Positions 11,093 through 23,126 of a stretch of 64,000 bases of DNA are shown one piece after another. The notes under the pieces were generated by a model. The model was not told the DNA's origin. It did not search any database and saw only the letters and a program-made list of their open reading frames with translations. The position numbers and the translations under genes are program-made. This DNA comes from Eurosta solidaginis. Taxonomy: Eukaryota > Arthropoda > Insecta > Diptera > Tephritidae. Where the stretch lies: the NCBI RefSeq assembly GCF_040869045.1, contig NC_090321.1, positions 138,623,689 through 138,687,688 on the forward strand, given 5' to 3'. How positions within the stretch are numbered: position 1 is the stretch's first letter; the number at the start of each line of letters is the position of its first letter.

Positions 11093-11217
11093 ATATATTG
11101 AGTTTTTCTTGAAATACTGAAGTGCATACACCCTCGTAGGAACGCAAGAGTTTGCTCCAATGAACCCTAACCTCAAAAATTTTTTGTTGATAGACCTGAA
11201 TGTCATCTGATCTAACC
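11093..11217. other. Short unique stretch between Gypsy-A copy 0 and dead gag copy
   Basis: No feature recognised. The duplicated segment shared with 21424 onwards starts at about 11218 (ATCTAACCTG). Confidence 0.4.
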
Positions 11218-12947
11218 TGAATTTCCCACCACCCACGGCTATCAATACTGTCGAAACAAATCACGCTTCTGTAAGCAACCCTCGTGGGCTTAGGGATGAA
11301 TTAGCACCAATTTGAAAAGAATTGATGGCCGAGGCGAAACAAGCGATTATGACGGATATTCGAGAGATTTAACCGGAATTAACTTGGGCCACTCCATATA
11401 CAGGTACAGCGTTAGAGGCGTCAGGGGTAACGATAGGGCGCGTAATCGGAATAATAAACGATGAAGACACAACTCAAGTATCGAATCCAGTGATTCTAGG
11501 CGGTACATTAATGTGGCTACGCATGCTAATACAAATAATCATGACATGGGTGGGAACAACAATCACCACATTGTCAGTGCAGCAGTCTACAAGCGCAATA
11601 ACCGACCATCAACTAGTCAACCTCGTATAGTCGAAGAAAGGGAATCAGCAGCTATCTCCGCAGGGCGTCAAGAAGCATCAGGAATAAGGGATAGGGAATT
11701 GTCCAGGCCAGACATTAAGGTGGAAAAATGGGGGATTAACTTTCAAGGGCACCGCGATGCCATGCCAGTCGAAGACTTTATATTCCGACTAGAATACTTA
11801 AAAGATCAATATGGGTGTACATGGGGTGAAATAATACGCGATTTCCATCGATTGCTGAGCGGTAAAGCACGCGAGTGATACTAGCTTTATATAAAGTCTC
11901 ATGGCAAAGTCGATTGGTCAGTTTTGCAGCTCCTGCTGCTACGCCAATTTTCATCACAATGTACAGATTTTGAGATCCTTAGGGAACTGACAGAAAGGAA
12001 GCATAGGCCTGCAGAAAACATCGACGATTACTTCCATGCCGGCGGGGAGTTGCGATCAAGACCTAAAAATCCAATACCATAATACGAGATAGTACGATTA
12101 GTAAAAGGGAAGGTCGGCATATTCCTTAGACCAATTACGGATGGAATGAAAGGAATTCGAACGATGTTTTCCGCGCCGAGACCGCACGCCGCTGAGTTGT
12201 TTTACGCCACGCACACAACGGGTAAACGAAATTTATCAATATGAAGGTGATGAGCGTTTTACTCCCGGTGATGAGGGTCAAATCACCGTGGAGGAAATAC
12301 GACATCAGTCTTCAAATAAGCAGTCAGGTGTTCGTGGAAACGTTTCGTGCTATTACCCCTAAATGCCCAATGTGTAACCCAGTGGGAAACGCCTCGAGGA
12401 ACGCGATTGTGACGGGGGAATCGCGCTCCACACAAACCTCGTCAAAGTAGATGCGTCAACAAATACCGAACCGGACATTAAATCCTAAGTTACCACTGAC
12501 ATTTGCATTTTTAAGAAAAACCAGAAGCACATCAAACACCAGGAAGGAAAGTACGATATCCCATGAAGAACGACTTAGAAAATACCTTGAAACTCGGGAG
12601 AGAATTTTTGCAGAAAGCATTATTATGGGACGTCGGGCAGTTTCGCGTAAAATTCAGAAGGCAAGGGAACGATTTATAAAGAGGAAAAAACTCCGACAGA
12701 AGGTAGTGGCATCTATTAAGAAAATGAGTAGCACAGACCCGCGTGTGTATGCGGATATAGATACAATCGGCATACAAACACGCGGCTTACTAGTTACTGG
12801 CGCCTCCGTCAGCATTCTAGGCCATGGCTGTCGGGAGTTTGTACAAGAATTAGGAGTTCCTATCGAACGTTTTGTTTCTTCTGTCACAACTGCAGGCGGC
12901 CGCAGACATAATGTCTTAGGCAAAATAACTTTACCGGTAAAGTTCAA
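11218..12947 (+). pseudogene. Dead Gypsy gag/protease, duplicate 1
   Basis: A degenerate gag related to that at 60289: VEKWGINFQG...MPVEDFIFRLEYLKDQYGCTWGEIIRDFHRLLSG, the capsid region of a Ty3/Gypsy gag, with several stops (for example TGA at 11876 and a TAG shared with duplicate 2). Downstream, about 12451-12947, is a basic nucleocapsid-like stretch and a retropepsin fold RGLLVTGASVSILG, in which the catalytic Asp is Val. It is cut at about 12950 by a minus-strand non-LTR element. Its partner lies at 21420-23126. The shared lesions mean the parent was already dead when duplicated. Confidence 0.75.
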
Positions 12948-12949
12948 TA

Positions 12950-15900
12950 GTTACTTATTTACTTAATTGGCGCTTAACCGCCTAAACGGTTATGGCCGTC
13001 CAACAAGGCGCGCCAGGTGCTCCTTCGCTCCGCCAACCGGCGCTAGTTGGTCACACCAAGGGAGTTTAAATCGTTTTCCACCTGGTCCTTCCAACGGATT
13101 GGGGCCGCCCTCTATCTCTGCTTCCATAGGCGGGTTCCGATAGAAACACTTTCTTCGTCGGAGCATCATCTTTCATTCGCATAACATGGCATAGCCAGCG
13201 CAGCCGCTGCGTTTTAATTCGCTGGATTATGTTGATGTCTGCGTATAGCTCGTACAGCTCATCATTAAATCTTCTTCGGCACTCGCCATCGCCAACGCGT
13301 AGAGGTCCATAAATCTTTCGAAGAACTTTTCTCTCGAACACCCCCAAAGCCACTTCATCTGCTGTTGTCATGGTCCATGCTTCTGCCCCATATAGCAGGA
13401 CGGGTACGATAAGTGACTTGTAGAGTATGATTTTCGTTCGCCGAGAGAGGACTTTACTTTTCAATTGCCTACTTAGTCCAAAGTAGCTTTTATTGGCAAG
13501 ATTGATTCTTCGCTGGATTTTAGTGCTGATAATGTTGCTAGTGTTGATGCTGGTTCCCAAATAAACGAAGTCTTTTACTATTTCGAAATTATGGCTGCCA
13601 ACAGTAGCGTGGTTGCCAAGGCGCATATGCGCTGACTCTTTGCTCGATGACAGCAGGTACTTCGTTTTGTCCTTATTCACCATAAAACCCATTTTTACCG
13701 CTTCTTTTTCAAGTTTGCAGTAGGCAGAGCTAACAGCGCGGGTGTTTAGGCCGATGATATCAATATCATCAGCATAAGCCAGTAATTGCACGCTTTTATA
13801 GTATGTTGTTCCAGTGCGGTTAAGTTCTGCAGCTAGTATAATTTTATCCAGCTTCAAGTTAAAGAAATCTCACGATAGGGGGTCACCCTGTCTGAAACCT
13901 CGTTTAGTTTTGAACGGCTCGGAGAGGTCCTTCCCAATTCTGACTGAGCTGATGGTGTTGCTCAACGACATTTTGCACAGCCGTATAAGTTTTGAGGGGA
14001 TACCAAATTCAGACATAGCGGCATATAGGCAGCTCCTTTTCGTGCTGTCGAAGGCGGCTTTAAAGTCGACGAAGAGGTGATGTATGTCGATTCTTTTTTC
14101 ATGGGGTTTTTCCAAGATTTGGCGCATTGTGAAAATCTGGTCGATGGTAGATGGTAGGTCTGAAGCCGCACTGATAAGGTCCAATCAGCCGGTTCACGGT
14201 GGGCTTCAACCTTTTGCACAATACACTTGAAAGGACCTTATATGTGATATTGAGAAGGCTGATATCACGATAGTTGGTGCATTTTGCAGTATCCCCCTTC
14301 TTGTGGACTGGGCAAAGAACACTTAGATTCCAACCGTCGGGCATGCACTCTTCCGCCCATATTTTGCTAAGAAGCTGCTGCATGCGCCTTACCAACTCCG
14401 CAGGCAATCCATCAGCGCCCACGGTCTTGTTGTTTTTCAATCTGGTTATTGCTATTCTAACTTCGTCATAATCGGGCGGGGGGACATATATTCCATCATC
14501 ATCCATTGCGGGATCGGGTTCTTCATCTCTGCGCGGTGAATTACTGCCTCCATTTAGGAGAACAGAGAAGTATTCCCTCCATAATCTAACCACTCTCTGG
14601 ACATCAGTTACAAGGTCGCCATTTTCGTTCCTACAGGAGTTTGCCCCGGTCTTAAAACCTTCAGTCTGTCGCCGTATTTTTTGGTAAAATTTTCGGGCGT
14701 TATTCCTAGTAGCTAGCAGCTCAAGCTCCTCGCACTCACGCCTTTCTGCTTCTGCTTTTTTCTTCCTGAAAAGGCGTCTCGCTGCCTTTTTCAACTCACG
14801 ATAGCGTTCACACACTCCTCTTGTCGCGCTCGCTTTTAACGTAGCCCTGTAGGCAGCGTCTTTTCTTTCAGTTGCAACGCGGTATTCTTCATCGTACCAG
14901 TTGTTTTTTCGTGGTCGCCGGTAACCAATTTTTTCCTCGGCGGCAGTACGAGGTGATTTGGAAATATGCTCCCACTGCTCCTGTATTCATTCAGGATGAG
15001 TTGTGCTCTCAGAGAGCAGGTGTCAGAGTCGAGTTGCGAAATCATTGCCAGTCTGTTGTGATTGAAGCTTTTCGTCGTCTAGCTTCCCTTGTGTTTTTTG
15101 TTCCTTGGTTTTAGCCGCGTTGAGGCGGGTGCGTATTTTGGCTGCAATGAGATAATGGTCCGAGCCGATGTTAGGTCATCGGATCGTGCGCACATCTAAA
15201 ACACTGGAGGCATACCGTCCGTCTATCACAATGTGATCGATCTGATTGCGAGTATTTCGATCAGGAGACAGCCATGTAGCTTGATGTATCTTTTTATGCA
15301 TGAACCTCGTGCTGGATATGACCATGTTTCGGGCACCGGCAAAGTCAATCTGCCTCAGTCCGTTAGGAGAAGTTTCATTGTGTAGGCTGAACTTTCCGAC
15401 TGTAGGGCCAAAAACACCTTCTTTGCCCACCCTGGCGTTAAAGTCACCAAGCACGACTTTTATATCGTGACGGGGGCAGCGCTCGTATGTGCGTTCTAAT
15501 TGTTCATAAAAAGTGACTTGCCCCTCATCGTCTTTCTCCTCTGTCGATGCATGGGCGCAGATGAATGATATATTAAAAAATTTTGCTTTTATTCGGATAG
15601 CGGCGAGACGTTCGTCCACAGGTGTGAACGTCAGAACTTGGCGACAAAGTCTCTCTCCCACTACGAATCCGACGCCGAAACTGCGCTTATTCGTATGGCC
15701 ACTCCAATATATGTCACAATTTTTGATCTTCTTTCTTCCTTGCTTCGTCCAACGCATTTCTTGGATGGCGGTGATGTCCGATTTTACTTTGATGAGGACA
15801 TCAACCAGCCGGGCATCTGCACCAATCCCATTCAGGGAGCGGACGTTCCAGCTGCATGCCCTCAATTCATTGTCCTTCAAACGTTTGCCATGGTCGTCAC

Positions 15901-16300
15901 CAATAGAGAGTGTATTTATCCGAGGCTTGTTCTTATATTTCATTGGAGTATGGTTTTACGTGGCAGGTCCCAAGCCCAGCGCACAATCCGCTCAGCGGGG
16001 GTGAAATTATTACTTGGCACGTTTATATAGCGAGCCGCTTGCTCCAAGACAGACGCCCGCTTGCAGCCGCACCTAGAGGTGTACAGACGCTGCCGATGAG
16101 ATCTCCCCCGGCTAGCCCTTAAACCGATTATGTCAGAGTGGCCTAGCCAGGTTGTCGCCTTCTCACATTAGCTCACCGCTAAACGGATGTTTAGCGGCTA
16201 CCCAGAAGACCCTTGGCCGCAAGCGACCGGCAGTAGTGAGCTGCTTGAACCGCATTCAAAATAATCGCTCTGGCCATTCCCAGGTGAATGGCGGTCAGAA
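12950..16300 (-). mobile_element. Non-LTR retrotransposon with AP endonuclease and RT (RTE/CR1-like)
   Basis: A minus-strand element whose 5' UTR lies at about 15944-16300 and whose 3' end at about 12950 has an AAGTAAATAAGTAA-type terminus rather than poly(A). Encoded domains are AP endonuclease then RT. It interrupts the dead Gypsy protease on its 3' side; on its 5' side hAT sequence follows, so the insertion site is not simple. Clade is uncertain; it resembles the common insect endonuclease-RT family with an HVMRM motif near the end. Confidence 0.75.
13066..15943 (-). pseudogene. AP endonuclease / reverse transcriptase polyprotein
   Basis: Endonuclease 15176-15943: CSWNVRSLNG, IQEMRW, VLGDFNARVG and NQIDHIVI, all expected APE blocks. 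Connecting segment 14816-15175 is broken by frame changes. RT 13870-14815: NNKTVGADGLPAE, NYRDISLLNITYKVLSSVL, then after a frameshift near 14150 VDFKAAFDS and RGFRQGDPLS; after another near 13865, LAYADDIDIIG (catalytic YADD) and a C-terminal thumb with LLYGAEAWTMT, RKVLRKIYGP and RWLCHVMRM. Three or more frame changes make it a pseudogene, though the RT and endonuclease motifs survive. Confidence 0.82.
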
Positions 16301-16304
16301 GCTA

Positions 16305-18442
16305 TCCCCACTTTCGTGGACTTCTACACACGGCTCCACCCTCCATGAAATAATATTGCACATAATAGTTGGAGAATTGAATGGAAGTAAAGGATTTTCC
16401 GTACTAGCTGATGAAAGCGCAGACAAAGAATTATTTGTTAAAAACGTTTTATCGTGAAAATATACTAGCTTGGGTGTTTTCAGGTGTCGAACAATTATCA
16501 TTATGTGTACGTTATGTCACAAATTCTAGCCCTTCACGAATTAAAGAAGAATTCTTAGCATTCGTTCCCATATCTGAAACAACTGGGAAAAGTTTGGCAT
16601 CATCTATTTTGACAAACCTCAAAAAATGGGCATAAACTGTGACTTTATATTCGGTCAAGGATAAGATGCGAAGTCAATGAGTGGGCATTTGCAAGGAGCA
16701 CAAGCCTGTATCGCAGGCGAATTTCCCTTAGCCATCTACGTTCACTGTGCTGCGCACTCCTTAAATTTAACAATCGCAGATTCGTGTAATATCAGCTACA
16801 TACGTAACGTTTTTGGCACATTAAAGATGATATATAATTTTTTCAATACGCCGAAACGGCAAATTCTTTTACAAGAATGTATTGAAAAATATCCTTGCCC
16901 CATTATGCGAAAAAAATTGAAAAATGTATGCCCTACAAGATGGGCTAGTAGGGGGGAACCGTTGCAACTTATCAACAACTGCAAGGCGCAGTCTTAGAGG
17001 CACTTGAAATTGCATCAGCATGGAAAGATAGCGTGACTTCTTCAACGGTATATCAGTTATTGAAAGCTATAAAATCTGCAGAATTTCAAACATCAATTGT
17101 TGTCAGCACCGCGATTTTGTCCGTTAATCTGCCGTTGAATCAGCAGCTTCAGGAAAAGAAAATCGAAATGAAAAAAGCCATACGACTTTCCGATTTAGTA
17201 CACGAAGAAAAATATGCGTACATCAACTGGAGAGAAGTTCAAGAATATGTACTAGACAGTTAAAGTAGTATGCGCTTCTAATGAAATTCCTATTTTTTTG
17301 CCCTAGGAAAAGTGCTCAAACAAACGCGGAGGATCACTACCGTATACAAATTTTTATCCTATTTATAGACCCAGCAATTCAGAATTTGGATTACGATTTT
17401 TGAACCATAAAGAACTTCTGATGTCTTTTGACGCATTGCTTTCAAATGATGTCAACGACGTTCAAGCAAAAAATTTAATTTCTCGATATGCAAAAGTTTT
17501 GCATTGTCGTGGTAATGAAAATATTGGCATGTCTGAAACAAACCTTTGGCAACGCCTTCTGAAATCTCTTTATGCCCAAAAATCATAAAAATACTGGAAT
17601 GCTCACGATTTGTTGGAGGTAACTTGGTACATTAACAACACAGTCCGGGGCTACACGAAAAAAACTCTAATGTGTTTTTTACATTTAAAAAATGTAACAT
17701 TCCGTTTATATTTTCATGTAAACTTCAAATAATTTTGAATGTGAAATTTACATTGAAAAAAATGCAAAGTTTACATTACTTTTCCTGTAAATCTAGCATA
17801 TTTTTGACGTAAATTTTAAATTTAAATAATGTTAAATTTACAGGATTTTTTGAAGTACACATTTCCTATTTGAAATATAATGCAAATTTGACATTACTTT
17901 CCATGTAGAAAATGTCAAAAACACATTTCAAAAATGTAAAATTCAAATTATTTGATAAATGAAAAAATAATGTGTTTTTCACATTTTAAAATGTAAAAAA
18001 CACATTAGTGTTTTCTTCGTGTAGATATGACTTTTTTAAATAAAATTTTTTTCTATTCGATCAGTTTCTTTCTTTTGAATTTTATATACGTATACGTAAG
18101 ATCTCATGCATAGGCTCAAAAAGCATGAATTCTACTTATTCCTGAAGGAGGTACTTCGGTGTTTTTTTTTTATCAATTTATCTATGATTAATATTACAGG
18201 AATGCGATTCTGTGGCTTTTCCTAATGTTCACATGTTGTTGAAAATCTTGGGTACTCTTCCAGTAACAACGGCAACGAAAGAGAGATCTTTTTCAACTCT
18301 TAGGCTGATTAAAAACTATTTGAGAAACACGATGAGTGAAAATCGATTGAATGGCTGTGCATCACTTAGCATCCACCGTGATCAAATTGTTACAGTTGAT
18401 GAAGTTTTAGATGAAATGGTAAAGAAAAGCCGACACATGTAG
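16305..18442 (+). pseudogene. ZMYM1-like hAT transposase, with apparent intron(s)
   Basis: The order is that of hAT-type ZMYM1/DUF4371 proteins: FSVLADESAD; LSLCVRYV...IKEEFLAFVP; MSGHLQGAQACI, VHCAAHSLNL; CPTRWASR; FLFFCPRKSAQTN and ILFIDPAIQ; and the C-terminal dimerisation segment LKILGTLPVTTATKERSFSTLRLIKNYLR to TAG at 18440-18442. The N-terminal zinc domains are missing (16300 is the border with the non-LTR element). Several stops and frameshifts occur. A splice donor (GAG|GTAACT at 17619; GTAAGT in the duplicate at 23471) and acceptor (ATATTACAG, exon at 18200) join the body to the last exon in frame. A second acceptor-like TGTTTTCAG lies at about 16485. Confidence 0.72.
17651..18024. 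mobile_element. A/T-rich TIR element (MITE) inside the hAT intron
   Basis: Ends are inverted: CTACACGAA...AATGTGTTTTTTACATTT on the left, and AAATGTAAAAAACACATTAG...TTCGTGTAG on the right, about 45 bp of TIR. The interior is made of short ACATT/AATGT runs. No target duplication was resolved. The duplicate at 23503-23525 keeps only the left tip, where the satellite begins. Confidence 0.65.
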
Positions 18443-18929
18443 CCTGTTTCATATCCTATTCTAAATACACGAACTTTAATGTTAAAGCTCAAGACAACAT
18501 TTTTTTAAATTTATTTAACTGAAAAAAAAAAAATTTCATCAAATAGTTAGGTTTACGTCATATATTTTTGAAATACGTGATTCGTAGTCATAGTTTTTAC
18601 ATGCAGACCACAAAAAACGTGAAGCTTTGCATCCTCACACAAAGTACCTACCTATTTTTATACCTTTCATGAAAATGAAATGATATATTAATTTCGTCAC
18701 GAAACCCAATATTGTAAGCCCTTAAAGGAAAATAGATAGACTCACCATTAAGTATACCGAAATAATCAGGATGAAGAGCCGAGTTGATTTATCCATGTAG
18801 CAAACTAGTCCCTCAATTTTTGAGATTGCCTGATAAAATTTGGTGAGCGGGTGTATTTTGGTGTCCGATTAGACAATTTTCGGAACCGGCCGGATCGGAC
18901 CACGATAGCATATATCCTCCATACAACCG
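18443..18929. other. A/T-rich, no gene seen
   Basis: Sequence 3' of the hAT gene. No coding frame or repeat terminus could be supported. Confidence 0.4.
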
Positions 18930-19512
18930 ATTTTTCAGAAAAAGAGGATTTTTGCCATATCTTCCTCAATTTAACTCATTGAAGCTTCAAACTTCACCAT
19001 ATACTTTCGTATATTGCACATATTGTTGTCTGAAAAAATTGATGAGATCGGTCATATATATAGTATATATCCCCCACAACCGATTGTTCATATAAGAAAC
19101 TTTTCGTAATTACTGCCCTATTTTAAGAGGCTTCAAATTTCAACGAATGCTTACGTATATAGCATATATTGTTGTCTGAAAAAATCATAAAGATCGGTGG
19201 TATATATAGTATATATATGGTGGTATATATAGTATATATATATATTTTCGCAATTTCAGGCCGATTTTAACAGCTAGAAGCTTCAAATTTCACCGAATGC
19301 TTACGTATATAGCATATATTGTTGTCTGAAAAAAGCATAGAGATCGGTTGTATATATAGTATATATCTCATACAACCGATTGTTCAGATAAGAAACTTTT
19401 CGCAATTTCTACCCCATTTTAGCAGCTATTAGCTTCAAATTTCACCGATTGCTTACGTATATATTATATATTGTTGTGTAGAAAAATCATACAGATCGGT
19501 GATACATATAAT
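18930..19512. repeat. Tandem repeat, about 146-152 bp units
   Basis: Four units recognised by the spacing of TTGTTGTCTGAAAAA (about 19023, 19169, 19319 and 19471). Each holds GAGATCGGTNGTATATATAGTATATAT, ACAACCGATTGTTCA, GCTTCAAATTTCACCGA and TTACGTATATAGCATATA. The last unit is interrupted by the fold-back element. Confidence 0.7.
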
Positions 19513-19516
19513 ATAT

Positions 19517-20108
19517 GGGGTATTCCCATATTCGAACAATTTTGAACCCGACCCCTTTAGAATTGGCTGAAAGTTTCTCTTCTTTTTCTACCTTACGAAA
19601 GACGTTTTTCAGAATTGTTTCAAATTTTTTCATCCAACTCAAAAAAAGTTATGAATTTAAAAAAAAAAAACGTATTTTTTTCAAAATGCTATAACTTTTT
19701 CAAAATGCTATAACTTTTTCAAAAATTGACCGTTTGGGATCTTTTTTTTTTCTCATAAAAAACTCCAATCAATTCTGCAATCATCCCCACTAATCCCGGA
19801 GTGGGCCGATTTTTTTTTTATTTAATTGAAAAAAAAACTTTAAAAATTTTTTTGTATTTTTTCCGAAAAGTACATTTAAAAACAAATTAAAAAAAAAAGA
19901 TGCCAAACGGTCAATTTTTGAAAAAGTTATAGCATTTTGAAAACAAAAACAGTGTTTTTTTTTTAAATTCATAACTTTTTTTGAGTTGGATGAAAAAATT
20001 TGAAAAAATTCTGAAAAACGTCTTTCGTAAGCTAGAAAAGGAAGAAAACCTTTCAGCCAATTCTAAAGGGGTCGGGTTCAAAATTTGTCGAAATGGGATG
20101 GAATACCC
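19517..20108. mobile_element. Fold-back (long inverted repeat) element, 592 bp
   Basis: The left arm (19517-19745) and right arm (about 19892-20108) are inverted copies: GGGTATTCC at the outer ends, AACCCGACCCCTTTAGAATTGG/CCAATTCTAAAGGGGTCGGG inside, then AAACGGTCAATTTTTGAAAAAGTT. The central 145 bp is unique and A/T-rich. AATATAT flanks both sides (19510-19516, 20109-20115). The frames within (for example 19981-20202) come from the A-rich arms and are not genes. Confidence 0.75.
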
Positions 20109-20129
20109 AATATATATAGTATATATATC

Positions 20130-20547
20130 TATATATATAAAAAGAAGTGTACATTTTGATTGTCACTCCATAACTCGAGAGCAGCTCCACAGATTACCAT
20201 GAAATTTTTAGGAAAGATACAGGAAGGAGAGATGATGGTTAGTTGATTTTGAAATCCCAAATCGGTTTAGCGATTCTTGAGTTATGATTTTTTTTAGAAA
20301 AAATTCAAAATTTGAAAAAAAAGTTTACATTTCGGTCCGACCTAACGAAAAAAATCCATCCAACCTATTACAAATTAATATCAATGGCAGCATACAAATG
20401 TTAAACAGATGAACCTGTCTAAATGCAAATGTTTATCAATCACTTTCTGATGGTAACTATTGTTCACGCCTGCCTTTCCAACATATCTTCGTTAAGTTAA
20501 TAATTTGCATACATACAAACACACACTCCCACTCATCGCACGCATTC
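20130..20547. other. Non-coding start of a Helitron-like relic
   Basis: Begins with TA-rich sequence and AAAAAGAAGTGTACATTTTG, then ATAACTCGAGAGCAGCTCC, a style seen near Helitron-type ends in insects (from memory). No coding frame. It leads directly into the helicase fragment. Confidence 0.35.
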
Positions 20548-20925
20548 ATGCTTTTGTTGTACAACGTAACGTCACCGTCTTCGCTTTTGTTTTTCGCATC
20601 AACACCGGCGGAGGAGATCAATGCATGTTTAAAGTCTTCTCTTCTGTGGCGACATGTGCAAAAATTGTCATTGAACATAAATAGGCGCGTTCAATTCCAC
20701 AACGACCAATCTGCAGATCGGTTCTCGAAGCAATTTTTAGATATTGGCAATGGAAAAGTTCGAGTCGATAATACAAATGGATTGATTACATTGCCGAACA
20801 ATTTCTGTACCATTCTCCAATCAACAGAAGGGTTGATTGAGGGTGTTTCCAAATATTGTTCAAAATTACAGGAATCACAATTGGTTGAGAGAACGCGCAA
20901 TACTGGCCCCCGCCCCCACCCTTAA
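20548..20925 (+). pseudogene. Helitron PIF1-type helicase fragment
   Basis: The translated piece contains AEEINACLKSSLLWRHVQKL, FHNDQSADRFSKQFLDIGNGKV and TNGLITLPNNFCTI, blocks I recognise from the PIF1-like helicase of animal Helitrons/Helentrons, between helicase motifs III and V. The upstream Walker A region and the Rep nuclease are absent. Similarity fades after about 20905 into a C-rich tail. It is a truncated relic, so it shows past Helitron activity rather than a working gene. Confidence 0.65.
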
Positions 20926-20930
20926 TTTGT

Positions 20931-21234
20931 GAAATTTGAAAATATTATTTTTTTTTGGAAGCAATATAAAGTCAAATATATTGAAATTGAATTGAAATTA
21001 TAACTAATTTTTGTGGTGAAAATAAATTAAACATTTGGATAGGATTTTGGGAATCGAAGTGACGATCAAGGATTTTTTTTGGAATTGAGCGGAAATCAGA
21101 TTAATTTTCTGTTGCGAAATAAATCGGAAAGTATAGACTGTCAATTAGGTGTAAAACACGAATCGTATAGGTCTCTTCGAACCTTACAACACCCGATACA
21201 AGACTAAACAAATAAATAAGCTAAAATCTTCCAG
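20931..21234. other. Leader-like non-coding DNA before dead gag duplicate 2
   Basis: A/T-rich, with no feature recognised. It may be the 5' leader of the dead Gypsy element, because gag-like coding starts at ATG 21235. Confidence 0.35.
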
Positions 21235-23126
21235 TATGGCGAACTCCCATGACACTACCTTTATAGATCTTTCTGATCGATTCGGACAGCACAGCACAAG
21301 CCGCAGGCGGGGATAATAGGCAGAGAAACATAAACAACGTTTCAGCTGAGCCAAAGAAGAACACCGGTACGATTTCGAAAGCGTCGAAAGAGCAATCGCA
21401 ACCATTACCAGCTCCACCATCTAACCTGAATTTCCCACCACCCACGGCTATCAATACTGTCGAAACAAATCACGCTTCTGTAAGCAACCCTCGTGGGCTT
21501 AGGGATGAATTAGCACCAATTTGAAACGAATTGATGGCCGAGGCGAAACAAGCGATTATTACGGATATTCGAGAGATTTAACCGGAATTAACTAGGGCCA
21601 CTCCATATACAGGTACAGCGTTAGAGGCGTCAGCGGTAACGATAGGGCGCGTAATCGGAATAATAAACGATGAAGACACAACTCAAGTATCGAATCCAGT
21701 GATTCTAGGCGGTACATTAATGTGGCTACGCATGCTAATACAAATAATCATGATATGGGTGGGAACAACAATCACCACATGGTCAGTGCAGCAGTCTACA
21801 CGCGCAATAACCGACCACCAGCTAGTCAACCTCGTATAGTCGAAGAAAGGGAATCAGCAGCTATCTCCGCAGGGCGTCAAGAAGCATCAGGAATAAGGGT
21901 AGGGAATTGTCTAGGCCAGACATTAAGGTGGAAAAATGGGGGATTAACTTTCAAGGGGACCGCGATGCCATGCCAGTCGAAGACTTTATATTCCGACTAG
22001 AATACTTAAAAGATCAATATGGGTGTACATGGGGTGAAATAATACGCGATTTCCATCGATTGCTGAGCGGTGAAGCACGCGAGTGGTACTAGCTTTATAT
22101 AAAGTCTCATGGCAAAGTCGATTGGTCGGTTTTGCAGCTCGTGCTGCTACGCCAATTTTCATCACAATGTACAGATTTTGAGATCCTTAGGGAACTGACA
22201 GAAAGGAAGCAAAGGCCTGCAGAAAACATCGACGATTACTTCCATGCCGGCGGGGTGTTGCGATCAAGACCTAAAAATCCAATACCATAATACGAGATAG
22301 TACGATTAGTAAAAGGGAACTTGCGCGAATCGCTAGCTAAAATGGTCTACCCTATTTCGGCATATTTCTTAGACCAATTACGGATGGAACGAAAGGAATT
22401 CGAACGATATTTTCCGCGCCGAGACCGCATGCCGCTGAGTTGTTTTACGCCACGCACACAACAGGTAAACGAAATTTATCAATATGAAGATGATGAGCGT
22501 TTTACTCCCGGTGATGAGGGTCAAATCACCGTGGAGGAAATACGACATCAGGCTTCAAATAAGCAGTCAGGTGTTCGTGGAAACGTTTCGTGGCAAGCAG
22601 GATGCTATTACCCCTAAATGCCCAGTGTGTAACCCAGTGGGAAACGCTTCGAGGAACGCGATTGTGAGGGGGGAATCGCGCTCCACACAAACCTCGTCAA
22701 AGTAGATGCGTCAAAAAATACCGAACCGGGCATTAAATCCGAAGTTATCACTGAAGAAAACCCAGAAGCACATCAAACACCAGGAAGGAAAGTACGATAT
22801 CCCATGAAGAACGACTTAGAAAACACGTTGAAACTCGGGAGAGAATTTTTGCAGAAAGCATTATTATGGGACGTCGGGCAGTTTCGCATAAAATTCAGAA
22901 GGCAAGGGAACGATTTAAAAAGAGGAAAAAACTTCGACAGAAGGTAGTGGCATCATTAAGAAAATGAGTAGCGCGTGTGTATGCGGATATAGATATAAGG
23001 GGCATACAAACACGCGGCTTACTAGTTACTGGCGCCTCCGTCAGCATTCTAGGCCGTGGCTGTCGGGAGTTTGTAGAAGAATTAGGAGTTCGTATCGAAC
23101 GTTTTGTTTCTTCTGTCACAACTGCG
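21235..23126 (+). pseudogene. Dead Gypsy gag/protease, duplicate 2
   Basis: Starts at ATG 21235 (MANSHDTTFIDLSDRFG) and is quickly broken by stops and a frameshift. From 21424 it is collinear with duplicate 1 (11218 onwards) at high identity. It keeps a segment lost in duplicate 1 (LVKGNLRESLAKMVYPISAY, about 22300-22370). It shares the TAG after EWY and the Val-for-Asp protease change (LLVTGASVSILG at about 23017-23060). At 23126 it jumps directly to the hAT body, corresponding to 17274 in the other copy, so about 4.4 kb present there is absent here. Confidence 0.78.

Noticed and set aside
19790..20202. Lys/Phe-rich small frames
   Set aside because: They lie on the A/T-rich arms of the fold-back element and are low complexity.
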